Source: Mesotaenium endlicherianum
Taxonomy: Eukaryota > Streptophyta > Zygnematophyceae > Zygnematales > Mesotaeniaceae
Assembly: GCA_009602735.1 (NCBI GenBank)
Contig: WELA01011136.1
Coordinates: 1,363,813-1,427,812 of the forward strand
DNA: 64,000 nucleotides
Direction: 5' to 3'
Both the position numbers and the translations under genes were made by a program. This document shows, piece after piece, positions 1 to 10,200 of this stretch (positions are counted from its first letter, which is position 1; each line of letters begins with the position of its first letter). Under the pieces are notes generated by a model. The model saw only the letters and a list, made by a program, of their open reading frames with translations. It was not told the DNA's origin and searched no databases.

Positions 1-100
1 ACAACACTTGGGAGCGAAAGGCCAACTCGACTCATTGTAAGAGTAAGTTGAGACGTTATCTGCAGAATGCGTCGAGGACGTCGCATTTTGAGGAGGGGGA

Positions 101-847
101 TGATGTAAGGTCATAGGTTTATAAAGTGCATTTTTGAGTTTCATGAAAGTATGTTTTGATTGTATAGTAGTGTAGAGTGCATTTTTGTGGTCATTTTGAT
201 ATAAAGTTCATCGAATTTGGTCAAGTATTGAGAGAGTTATGGATTTCCGAAGTTTTATTAGTTTTGAGGTCGGTTGACGACTGTCCTTAATTCGCGGTGA
301 GCGCGACCGTCGGATTGACCGACAGCGTCGAGCGATCTGGCCCGTTAGAATGAACTCGAACCTTCACGTAAGTTCGGCTGACGCGGAGTGCCGACTAGGT
401 CGATTTACCTAGAAGTTTCGGTTTAGCCTAGCGCGTCTAAGATAGAATATTCTAGTAATATCGATGCATGTATGTGGACGTCAATTCGGCCCGACACGTC
501 AGATTAGACTGATCTGGCTTTCTCACGAATATTCTGGAAGGGACGATTTGACAAACACTAAGGAAAATCCGTAGCTTCCTCCTAAAGAGGAGCACTTAGG
601 CAGAAAATTATAAATAGGCATAACTTCTTTGTTTCTTATCAGTTTTCACTTCTGTAAATTCCTACGGGTTTGTAATGACAAGGCCTTTCATCCTACATCA
701 TTTGTGAGCAGTTTCTTGCTACTCAAAATGTTGAGTATTTTTCCTAAGCTTTGTTAGTGATATGCCGCTGCACTCTTTAGTATGATTGCAACTAGTTCCT
801 TTCCTCGTAAGTCACTACGCTTCCACTAGGGCACTCTGCCCCTTTCA
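101..847 (+). repeat. 3' LTR of element A0
   Basis: It starts TGATGTAAGG directly after a purine tract and ends CCCCTTTCA. An inverted, diverged copy lies at 14853 onward and shares the same end (TGAAAGGGGC on the plus strand there) and many blocks, for example the stretch around TCCTACGGGTTTGTAATGAC. Two independent copies sharing one end support the right boundary. Confidence 0.7.
609..616 (+). promoter_or_regulatory. TATA-like box in the A0 LTR
   Basis: TATAAATA lies about 240 bases before the LTR's end, a normal place for the core promoter of an LTR. It is a motif match only. Confidence 0.35.
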
Positions 848-1300
848 GCTGAGGAGGGTGCGAACAGCGCCTCATTGCCTACCAATTTCAGCACCGTGAG
901 AGTGCAGAATAGGGATGGTGCACTAATATTTAACAACTGGGCAGCCCCCAACATTCTGTTGGATACGAGCGCACAGCCAGTTATCCTTGAAAAGCGAGTT
1001 GTGAAAGCTCTAGGACTGACAGCAAGGGACCTCAAAGAGAGTCCTTTCCAGTTGAGAACTGCCTCAGGGCAAGTCTCAAAGTCTTGTGGAATTACCCGCA
1101 AGCTTGTGAAAATCACAGTAAATTCAGGGAAACCTGAAGAGGCGTCACTACACATGGAGTGCACAGTGACGGAGACAGAGAACTATGATGTCCTCTTGGG
1201 AACAGAAGCGCTGATTCCCTTGGGTATGGTCATTGATCTGCGGAAGCGGAGAGTGACTTACCTGTCAATAGATCAGCAGGAAATTCTTGTGAAGATGGTT
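848..1300 (+). pseudogene. Aspartic protease region of element A
   Basis: The translation carries the retropepsin-type active-site stretch LLDTSAQPV (about 957-983) and a later YDVLLGTEALIPLG block (about 1185-1226). The same two blocks occur in element E's protease (MFDTSAQPV and FDVLLGQDVLFPIG). DTSA is a DT/SG-type variant seen in some Ty3-like proteases. The reading is open from 848, directly against the A0 LTR. A shorter relic of the same region lies at about 12515-12619. Confidence 0.7.
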
Positions 1301-1589
1301 TGCACAGGAGAAGCAAACTACGGGCAGCTAGACTGCTGCGTTAACGACAGGTACCCAGAATCCTACGACAACATCATGAAGCGCGAAGAGGAAAGCTATA
1401 CGAGCATCAACATGCCAACACCCTTGGTATGGCAACCTCGGATTATGGAGCAACTAGAAAATGTGAGTAACAAAGACCGCGGCCCGCAAGAGCTGCTGCC
1501 AGTACCCTACCCAATTACCTCTGCTGCAAACCTGATGCCTGGAGTCGAGCGACTGCCGCAAGGCATTGTCAGGATGGGAGATCCTTTTC

Positions 1590-2600
1590 GTAAAAAGGGA
1601 GTAGTCGTGTTGGAATTGTTTGCCGGACTTGGGTCTGGGACCATAGCATTGATTCAGCGAGGGATACAGGTGGCCAAAGTCCTGTATGTGGACAATGATA
1701 ACCACGCTTTTCTAACATTCAGAGAAGTCATGAGTCAGATGCAGCAAATGCATCACTTTAAGGGGTTGGTGCCTGTATACACCAATGTTGAGCGCATCGC
1801 TGGAGGCAACATTATTAATGTGAAGCCTGAAGACGTGTATGGCTACGGGATTGACTGGATCTTTGCTGGATTCCCTTGTCAACCGTTTTGTCAAGCTAGG
1901 AATAGGAGGTTTGTTTCAGTGATCCACGAGCACAACGCTGGGAATGGATGGTGAAAATCATCAGCATGCTGCGGGAACGTCAGCAGTATCACCCATCAGT
2001 GTTTGTGATTGAGAACGTGCATCCAGGAATGGGTTACAAGCAGATGAAGCCGGGAGAGCCATGGCTGATTTTTGACTCTACCTCGGGTCATCATGTGCTA
2101 ATCAACGACGCCAAGCACGAAAGATTATCCCATAGGGCCAGAATATTTTGGACCAACGGCATGTCTATTGAGGTCCTGAGAGAGATGGAGGACCTTACGC
2201 GGCGATCACCGACGGCATTGACAGTGGAAGAGGCGCTGGCGGTACGTACCAAGCCAGTGACCAGGAGGGATTCCTATCCACAGTGCGTCATCAACAAACC
2301 AGGTCAGCCAAGGGTGGTACTGCCTACCTTCACAGCGTATCCAGGATCCCGAGCATTCATAGGAAGTGGACCAAGAATGGTCAAAGACATGCATGAAAGA
2401 GATGCCGTTTGGAGAGAGCCTACTGCGGTGGAGATTGGAAATTGCCTTGGAATACCCGACACCGTAGCTTGGCAGATAGTCGGTGCTGTAGGGTCAGATG
2501 AAGCTGCGAAGATTTTTAATAACATGATTGGACAGCACTCTATGACTTGGCTGATGGAGACAATCATGACGTGGCAGCAGTTGACCTTCACCAATAAGCC
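1590..2600 (+). pseudogene. C5 cytosine DNA methyltransferase domain of element A
   Basis: Conserved C5-methyltransferase motifs appear in order: motif I ELFAGLGSG (about 1611-1640, SAM binding), motif II-like YVDND (about 1686), motif IV GFPCQPF with the catalytic Cys (about 1868-1888), motif VI IENV (about 2008-2019), a motif VIII-like HRARIFW (about 2130-2152), and a GQ-containing motif X-like stretch near 2530. In the family these domains transfer a methyl group from SAM to cytosine in DNA. It lies between protease and RT, the same slot as in element E. It is a fossil, and I infer no present activity. Confidence 0.8.
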
Positions 2601-2699
2601 TATGCCGAGGCCCAGACCAGAGACAATTGGGATCCATGTGGAGCCAACCTCTGATCAGAGGGCTATCAGGACGGCACATTAGCAACAACAAGAATACGG

Positions 2700-4890
2700 T
2701 GTGCAAAGAGATGCAGCGGAAGCTGCCAGAAACAGAGCATTCAGGACAGCTGGGGTAGCTGAACTGATGAGATGCCAGACCGGATCGATAATCAGACCGC
2801 TGAACTGCAAGCAACTCTGGAAAGGAGAGGATACACCCATGGGGGCCCAGACGTTTGAGCAGACGACGCCGCTGCCAAGCGCAGAAGACGATACGCAGGA
2901 CACTCCGCCATCTGTGAGAAACGCCTCTTACAGTCAGATATCTGGAAGACCACCGTTCGGAGCCGCGACATCAAGGCGGGAGGAGACTTTAGAAGTTGCT
3001 AGATCAGGGGATCATACTGACCTCAGCCCAAGAGCAGCTGGGCACGGAGAATACTGGCAGGAAAGCTCAAGTAGCTGGGAAGCTAACCAAAAGTGTCTAT
3101 CGTTTTCACCAGAGCAAGCGCCGTTACAAGACATCTCAGAGGAGTCTGAGAAGAAGACCCCTGAGCCAAAGCTTGAAGACTTTGAATACTATCTAAACCA
3201 AGCATCAGTGCAAGAGCGCCAACGCAACATTGGTGAAGGGCCAAGATGGGCGTCTGAAGAGTACTTGAATAGGACCCCGGAAGAGTCCTATGATACCTAC
3301 AGAGCATCCCTCGGAGAACGCCAGTGCAATATTGGTGAATGGGTTGAAGGGAGTAGCCAGAATTCAGGAGATTCTGGAGGGCCTGCAAAGACCATATGCC
3401 TCAAAGCGATATTCAAAGAACGCAAGGAGGAGTCGGGCAAGCAATTGTTCACAACATCTTCTTTGATGAGCCCAGAGCCGCAGGCTAAGGGGCAACAGCA
3501 GGGTTCAGTTAGTCAAACAGCTCAATCCATTACAAGGCAGATCATGGAGCAGCTGCTGGAAGCGGACTCTCGACGGCACAAGGAAGAGGAAGTGGCTAAG
3601 GCGGCAAGCACTCTGCAATCAGCCATCGTCAACCTGGCAAAGCTCAATTCAGATAATAATGGAGAGCCACCACCACCTAGAGTGGAGAAGTTAGTTGATG
3701 ATGAGGCAGAGATGCCAGACCTTCCAGAATTTGACCTGCCGTCAGTCACCAATGAAGAGGAGATTTGGGAAGAAATTCCACGTTTCCCTACCCCAGAGCT
3801 GGACCTATTGGAGCTACAAGAGCTCAGGACGGATGACTGGGTGGTCGACCACTTGATAATGGAGGGGCTCAGCCCGGTAGATCTATACAACGATCTGAGG
3901 TCGCCTACATCCAGCACTCCAACCGCCAGTTTTTCAGCACCAGAAGCTACCCCACATCAGCTACAACAGCCGCAAGAAGTGGCTGCCTGCACCGCTAAGG
4001 TGGAATCAACACAAGGTAACCCTCACGGTCGCGCAAGCAGACCAAGAAAGGTGGCCTAGAAAGGGAATGCACCTTTCAGGCGGATGCTGATGCGTTATCT
4101 CAAGTATAGGGGAGCAGGTCAGAAAGAAGGGGTTCCGAAAGGAACCATGGCTCCTCCTCCGCAACCTATCCTGGAAATTTTGCAAAGAGAGGGAGAGGAT
4201 GGCTTGATTTACAAAGCCATGGCATTGGGAATTCACATTCCCATGGTGCGCCCTTCATCCATTGGAACGTGGGAGAAGGATAGTTCAGCTCCTAAGACAC
4301 CTGCAGTTTCTTAAAGGGAACTGGTAGAGCCGAAAAGTATCATAAGCCGCTTGACAGTAGAGAATATTGTATACGCACAACTAGCTGCGGCTCAAAGATT
4401 GCAGACTTTGACACAAGCATGGACGATTACGCCACCAGCCAGGGAGGAGTTTGTCACAACCGTTGCGCGCATTGCTACCATTGAGCGCAAGTGGGGTTGG
4501 ACAATCGACCCCAGAGCAGATCCAGCAGGGTGGCCTTTGCTGAACCTGCCCCCACCTGGCACCACATGAAGAGGGAGAAACGGGGACTAGCTGGACTACA
4601 GCAGATGAAGAGGCAGGCCGCAGTCCATCCGGAGGCGTCTGACATACTCCACTCAACAGGAGAGGCAACGATCTATCGAAAAAGGTAAAAGGCCTAAGAA
4701 GCAGGCCGCCGAGCCTAAGTCAGCGGAGGAGCAAACTGCCAAGCCTGCCACTCCACCACCTAACAATCAGGCAAAAAAGCCTGAAGGTCGAGATGAGGGC
4801 AAAAAGCCCCCACTTGAACCCAAAGAGTAGCAACTACTGGATGCCTGTGTTGGGGAAAAGCAGCCGGAAACTGAGGTTTTCACCATTGGA
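2700..4890 (+). other. Linker between DNMT and RT of element A
   Basis: An open reading of about 450 codons (2701-4059) is rich in Glu, Ser, Pro and Gln. It contains two similar blocks, ERQRNIGEGPRWASEEYLNR and ERQCNIGEWVEG, about 50 residues apart, so an internal duplication is likely. Further short open stretches lie before the RT. I recognise no domain. Element E also has long low-complexity linkers on either side of its DNMT, so this is probably disordered polyprotein. Confidence 0.5.
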
Positions 4891-4893
4891 AAA

Positions 4894-6435
4894 ATGGTCT
4901 CAGCCCAACAGAGAGCACAAGTAGAATGGTTGCTGAAGAAGCACCGCAAGGTGTTTGCTTTCACCAAGGAGGAGATTGGTAGAACCACTCCCAGTGTGTG
5001 TGAGATCACACTAACTATTGATAACCTAGTCAGACTTGGGCCGCATAAGCTCAGTCAGACCGAATGGGACTGTGTGGAGAAAACTTGCCAGGAGTTGCAC
5101 AAGCTCGGCATGATTGAGAAATCAACCTCAGTACATGGAGCTCCCACAGTAGTAGTTGCCAAGAAGGACGAGGCTGGCAATTATACAGCCACTCGTGTGT
5201 GTGGAGACTACAAGCGACTAAATCTCCACACGGAGCTAGACAGCTACGTGATGCCTACACCAGAGCAGATCTTTGCAATTGCCACCACCGGGAAGGTGTT
5301 AAGCATCGTCGATCTACGCCAAGGCTTCAACCAGATCCCTGTGAAAACAGATCATCAAGGTAAGACCGCTTTCTGGGCTCAAAGGGAACTTTGGCAATGG
5401 ACGGTAATGCCGTTTGAGCTAAAAAATGCCCCAGCCATCTTTCAGAGAACTATGGATAAAGTGCTGGAGGGGCTGGATTTTGCAAAACCATACATTGATG
5501 ACGTAGTGGTGTTTAGCAAGTCCATAGAGGAGCACCTCGAGCACTTGGAACAAGTGTTTCAGCGCCTAGAGAAATTCCAGATGACGCTGCACCCTGGAAA
5601 GTGCAGATTCTGTGAGGCACATGTGCCTTACTTAGGACATGAGATTGGGAACAATGCTATGTCCCCTCAGGCTGTAAAGACTGAGGCCATTTACAAGATA
5701 CCTACAATTGCAAATGTGTCTAAGCTGAAAGCTCTGTTAGGGCTAAGCAAATACTATTGTAAATTTGTGAAGGACTAGAGCAAAATTGCTAAACCCTTGA
5801 CAGAACACTTGAAAAAGGATGTACCTTTTGTGTGGACGGAAGCCCAGGAGAAGGCCATGAACGAGCTCAAGGAGCGGCTGGTAATGGCCCCAGTCTTGCG
5901 TACGCCTGACTACTCCAAGCCGTTTAATCTACACACTTACTGGAGTCGTGTGGGAATTGGCGCAGTACTCACTCAGGCCGCAAATCCTAGAGAGGAGTAC
6001 GTCATTGTCTATGCCTCGCGCTCTAACAACCGAGCAGAGAGCAACTACTCGTCCTACGAAAGAGAGCTGCTGGCAGTGGTTTGGGCTGGCGCACATTTTG
6101 GAGAGTATCTATGGAGAAGACCCTTCACGCTGATCACAGATTACTTGTCGTTACTCTGGCTGATGCAGAATGGAGACCTCACTGGTAAATTGGCTCGCTG
6201 GGCTCTCAAGTTCCAAGAGTACCAGATGACAGTGATACATCGAGCAGGTGTACTCAACAACGACGCCAATGGACTCAGCAGGAACCCGGACCCATCCTCA
6301 GACGACAGAACAAGAGCTCGAGAAGACAAAGATCCGAGCAGCCCAGCAGAGTTGGCAGCCTGCTTGGCTGAAATGGCTAGAATGGTAGGGTCAGGTGAAG
6401 CTGAGCCTCTACCCCAGTTCAGTCCAGAGATCTGA
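4894..6435 (+). pseudogene. Reverse transcriptase and RNase H region of element A
   Basis: Ty3-type RT blocks are visible: DLRQGFNQIPV (about 5310-5345), the NAP block after VMPFEL (about 5405-5440), and the active-site motif YIDDVVVFS (from 5491). RNase H and connection blocks follow: LRTPDYSKPFNLHT, YASRSNNRAESNYSSYEREL, ITDYLSLLWLM, and the end block NDANGLSRNP (about 6261-6290). These copy RNA into DNA and remove the RNA template in the capsid. The closest relative in this window is the RT of element E. The region is broken. Confidence 0.8.
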
Positions 6436-6512
6436 AAAGATTAAGCCACTATGCACTGGCTGAAGACGGGAGTCCACATGGAGGCATTATTTGTGAAAGA
6501 GGAGAGGACCAG

Positions 6513-7305
6513 GTGAGCCATCGAGCTAAAAGGTTTTGCTGGAAACGCAATAACCTCTTCAAGATTGAAGAAATTGGTCAGGACAAGTTGGTGCCAGAAC
6601 CCACCAAAAGGCGAGCTCTGGTGCAGGAAATGCACGGGAATATTGGACACTATGGTGTCAAGAAAATGTACAATCTTCTGGAGCTGTCTTACTGGTGGAG
6701 GGGCATGAAGCAGCAGTGTGAGGATGTGATCAAGGCCTGCCAAAGCTTTGATCGCGTCAAGGCTGGTTTTACATAGCAACATCCACACCTGCAACCTCTG
6801 CCAATCATGGGCCTAGGCTATCGGTGGAGCTGCAATCTCGCAGAAAAGAGACACGCAGCGTTACGCCAGGACGCGAGATGGGAGCTACCGCCTGCAAATG
6901 ACGCAGATCCAGGAAGGAGACTACGTCTACCGCAAGCGCTAGACCAAGACCACCATCGACACCAATTCAGGTGCAGTAATCTTATGCGTGAAACATGCGT
7001 TCGACAATGGTGTGTTGGAACTGGAAGGTTCTGATGGTAAGACCATGAGAGATCACGTGCAGAATTGCTCGCTGTGCCATTTGCCAAATATCAATCCTAC
7101 GGTTAAGGCTATGCGCAAGGAATTGGTGCCAGCCACGCCTTGTGCCAACTGCAAAGTGCTGGATGATCAAGAAGCAATGGTAACTTGCGATAAGTGTAGT
7201 GCCCGTTGGCACACCTTCTGCATTGGTGAAGAAGAGATTATGGCAAAACGGTGGGAATGTCCTGACTGCCTTCCTAAAACTCCCAGCCGCAGAGCTAGGA
7301 GATAG
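6513..7305 (+). pseudogene. Integrase remnants of element A with C-terminal PHD finger
   Basis: The HHCC zinc domain is visible around MHGNIGHYGVKKMYNLLELS (about 6630-6690). The integrase C-terminal end follows from about 6970 (CVKHAFDNGVLELEGSDGK, then NCSLCH), matching element E's last readable stretch (GVLELEGADGRLHKDH, NCEPCH). Downstream, 7141-7269 encodes a C4HC3 pattern that fits a PHD finger (separate entry). The integrase core is not complete here. The region is broken, with several breaks. Confidence 0.7.
7141..7269 (+). other. PHD finger at the end of element A's integrase
   Basis: Eight zinc ligands fall in order as CANC, then CDKC, then HTFC, then CPDC, with spacing and an aromatic before the last pair (RWECPDC) that are typical of PHD fingers (Cys4-His-Cys3). 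PHD fingers commonly read histone H3 tails. Its position mirrors the chromodomain that chromoviruses carry at the integrase C-terminus, so a role in choosing insertion sites is a reasonable inference. Confidence 0.75.
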
Positions 7306-7335
7306 AAGCTTTCAACGGAAATGCAGGGACGCCTC

Positions 7336-7350
7336 AGCAAAAGGGAGGGG
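7336..7350 (+). promoter_or_regulatory. Polypurine tract of element A
   Basis: The tract AGCAAAAGGGAGGGG lies directly before an LTR start (TGTAAGGG). This is the usual primer site for plus-strand DNA synthesis in LTR elements. Confidence 0.6.
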
Positions 7351-8948
7351 TGTAAGGGAAATTGAGGATAAGCTAACTTCTCAAAAAAAAAAAAAAAGTG
7401 TCGGTAGTGTGGAATGAGGAATTGGTTGAGCATGGGAAGCACTGAGTGTGGGATGCTTCACCGCATGATGCAAGTGCAGGAAGACCAGGAACGGTCAACC
7501 CCCAGCTAGTCTGCCACCGACACACGTGCAAAAGTCAATCAACCCGGTCGATTCCCCACGTGCAGCAACGCACCGACCAAATGACCAGGGAATCCCTGCA
7601 CGCGAGAAGGACCGCCGACACGTCGACCAGGTTGAAGGCACCCGTGCTGAGAAGCCACGCACGTGCCAGGGGTCCGACGCTGTTAGACAACAGCTGTTGC
7701 GACTGCTAGCCACTTGACGATGCCGCACGCGCAGCGCAAGTCACGGCCGCCCAGGTACGGAAAGTCAGCGTTGACTCACCGACCAAAGAACTAAGTTATC
7801 TCAGTCAGCGGTTATGTCAAAGTTGTTATCATTGTCAAAGTGGTCACGACACGTCAAACCCCACATTCAGGGATGGATGGGGATTTGGACGGAGTAGTCA
7901 GCCAAAAGGCTAGGGGCTTAGAACCAGCAATGAGCCAACCCAACAAGTGCCAAGTAAGGTACTTATCAATCGGCTATCTAAGCCAAGTACAGAAGGAATG
8001 TTGCAGAGGCGTTGTGTGCCACTTCGGCCAAGACCCTCGAGTGACTAGCCACGGCTTGAGCGGTCATCTCAAATGCTGCCAGCCGCCATCCACATAGGCG
8101 TGATTGCCAGCTGAAAGGCTAAGCAGTCACGCGCGACAGTCACAAGGCGTGCATGCATGTTGAGTGACAACTTCTAAAGCTGTTTGAGGGCTGCTAGGTA
8201 AGGACGGCATGCAAGCTAGGCGCTGTGACTAAGCACTGGCATTCTCGAGAGAGGATAATGTGTGGTGCCTGCGAGAGGCACGAGTCCTACCTGAAGCTGC
8301 CTCATTCTTGCTCGCATCGTTGTCAAGGAAGCTGAAGGAGCACAGGTACAGAAGGAAAGGAGAAGAAGGAGCACGAAGAAGGAGTTCCCAAGGCCACAGA
8401 AGAGCCGAGACGCCACGCTTCTGCCGACGCTGGAAGATTTCTTATCATAGAAAGGTTAGACCTCAGGAGTTTCCAAGAGGGGATCTTGCTGGTAGAAAGT
8501 AGAGAGCTGCAAAATAGAATCTATTTGGGGATTAGCACAGGTTTGGGTCAAACACCACAAGCGTGCGAAAGTCACTTAAAATGGTGAGTGCTGTGTTAGT
8601 TTCCAAGTTCTCAGAAGTCTCAGTTGTCAAATTGCTATTAGCAAGAGTAGTATTAACAAGTAAAGCTCTCAGTGAAGAACTGAGTGAGCCCAGCCAAGCA
8701 GTGAAGAATTGTTAAGGCGCGGTGTTGAGCGAAGAGCTCAGACCAGGCCAGCATAGATGTGCAATTTCAGAGTTTTGTAAGCTGTGACTTTGTGAAAGTT
8801 AAACGAAAGCCTTGAAGGGCAATTTTCTCTGAATCTGGCATTGCCTGTTAAGCTACTTAGACGTGATTTCTGCAAACTACAAACTTGTTCATTTTGTAAA
8901 CCCTCAACTTGGGCGAAAGCTTGTGTGGAAGTAAGACGCTTCTGTCCT
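7351..8948 (+). repeat. 3' LTR of element A (about 1.6 kb)
   Basis: It starts TGTAAGGG right after a purine tract. A second copy of the same start begins at 8949, which fixes the repeat unit at about 1.6 kb. The two copies stay close to identical in many blocks (for example CCCGGTCGATTCCCCACGTG). The right end is not a canonical CA, so that boundary rests on the start of the next copy. A diverged relative of the 3' half is recognisable near 11160-11330. Confidence 0.65.
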
Positions 8949-9286
8949 TGTAAGGGAAACTGAGGATAAGCTAACTTTTTGAAAATTTCTACTAAGTGTT
9001 GGTAGAGTGAAATGAGGAACTGGTTGAGCTTGGGAAGCACTGAGTGTGGGATGCTTCACCGCATGATGCAAGTGCGAGAAGACCAGGCATGGGTCAACAC
9101 CCAGCTAGTCTGCCATCGACACCGTGCAAAGGTCAATCAACCCGGTCGATTCCCCACGTGCAGCAACGTACCGACCAAACGACCAGGGAATCCCCGCACG
9201 CGAGAAGGACGGCCGACACGTCGACCAGGTTGAAGGCACCCATGCTAAGAAGCCACGCGCGTGCCAGGGGATTGACGCTGTTAGGC
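8949..9286 (+). repeat. Partial second LTR, head to tail with the first
   Basis: This is a direct repeat of 7351 onward. Similarity runs from TGTAAGGGAAACTGAGG to about GACGCTGTTAG near 9286, then stops abruptly as unrelated sequence begins. Only the first fifth of the LTR is present. Confidence 0.7.
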
Positions 9287-10200
9287 ACGACAATGATGCC
9301 AGGGAATTGAGAGTAATTTTGAGTACCACCAAAACAACTTCTGGACCCAAAACTACTGTAAAATTAATGATAATTGTTGGATGCGGACGACAATTTCAAG
9401 CATGCGTGTGGGTGATTGTACGCGTGTTTGAGAGATACATACATGCGAGTGGTGACGGTAGAATATCTAGGGCCGCAACTTTATTGATAACGAAAGGTGG
9501 AGTAGGGGAATGTGGTACGTGCTTGATGTGAATGTGCGTAGTGATGCGCGTGCTTGAGTGCGTGATGGTGCATATGTGGGCATGAATCTTTGCAACGGTG
9601 CGTCGGCGCATGCAAAGTACACGAGTGTTTGTGCATAGGTGCATATGTATATGTTTAGGTGTTTGTGCATGGATGTGTGTGTGGTGTATGTAAGCGTACT
9701 TACGAGTAGGTTCGTGTGTAGGTGCATATGGGCGCTTGCATGCACACAATATAGCAATTGCTCGTGTATTTGTCTACATGTTTGGTATTTCCTAGTAGAA
9801 ACTCTATACTTATAGATTGCCAAGTTTTGAAGGAAGTTGCTTGTGTCACGTATGCAAGAGTCAATGGTTTATACTTCATTAAAAAACCTTTTGCATGTAA
9901 TATATTTTAATTGTGTAACGACATTCTTAAGAAAACTGTGGAGCTTTATGTAGTATTTTACTTGCACTTGGGCTCAAGACGTGCGCATGTCTCAGGACAA
10001 AATCCACAATGGCATGGATATGGTTGTGGAATACTTGCACATTCTTACGTCAACTTCCTCGGAGAAATGTAAATTACAATGAACATTCAAGATATGAAAT
10101 AAAAATACGTAAAAATAAACATTTGAGGATAATGGTATCGGAACAATACGCATGTTGTGACTGTTAGCCATGGACGCTTTGACATGCGCGGCAAAAGTTG
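9287..10200. other. Gene-free stretch with a degenerate GT-rich tract
   Basis: From about 9376 to 9745 the plus strand alternates purine and pyrimidine, rich in GTG, TGTG and GCATATG, with several near-repeats of GGTGCATATG. It has no fixed period. From 9830 to 10200 it is AT-rich without recognisable features. Reverse-strand frames here look Cys/His-rich only because of the GT tract. Confidence 0.5.

Larger units (their letters stand above)
1..847 (+). mobile_element. 3' end of a Ty3-type LTR retrotransposon (A0), mostly outside the window
   Basis: Bases 1-100 read as the non-coding tail of an element's interior. A small hairpin (AATGCG at 66-71 pairs with CGCATT at 82-87) is followed by a purine tract (GAGGAGGGGGA, 90-100), and then a TG...CA-bounded LTR starts at 101. 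That order (interior tail, polypurine tract, LTR) marks the LTR as the 3' one. Right after the LTR, at 848, the reading passes straight into the protease of a different element (A). A0 is therefore inferred to be inserted inside A, with A's gag to the left of the window. The left target duplication cannot be seen. Confidence 0.6.
848..8948 (+). mobile_element. Element A: old Ty3-type retrotransposon with DNA methyltransferase and PHD finger (broken)
   Basis: The order is protease, C5-DNA methyltransferase, long linker, reverse transcriptase, RNase H, integrase zinc domain, integrase C-terminus with a PHD finger, purine tract, long LTR. gag and the 5' LTR are not in the window. The protease, RT and integrase C-terminus resemble those of element E at 46351-64000, so both belong to one DNMT-carrying lineage. 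It is clearly broken, with many breaks, and looks old. The A0 LTR abuts it on the left, and the 3' LTR is followed by a partial second copy. Confidence 0.75.

Noticed and set aside
7382-7397. Poly(A) run that could be the tail of a processed retroposon
   Set aside because: It lies about 30 bases inside an LTR. The matching place in the second LTR copy has TTTTTGAAAATTTC, so it is local A expansion.
9396-9823. Cys/His-rich minus-strand frames that resemble zinc fingers
   Set aside because: The pattern follows from the GT-rich tract read backwards (CAC, TGC, ATA codons). Spacing of Cys and His is irregular.
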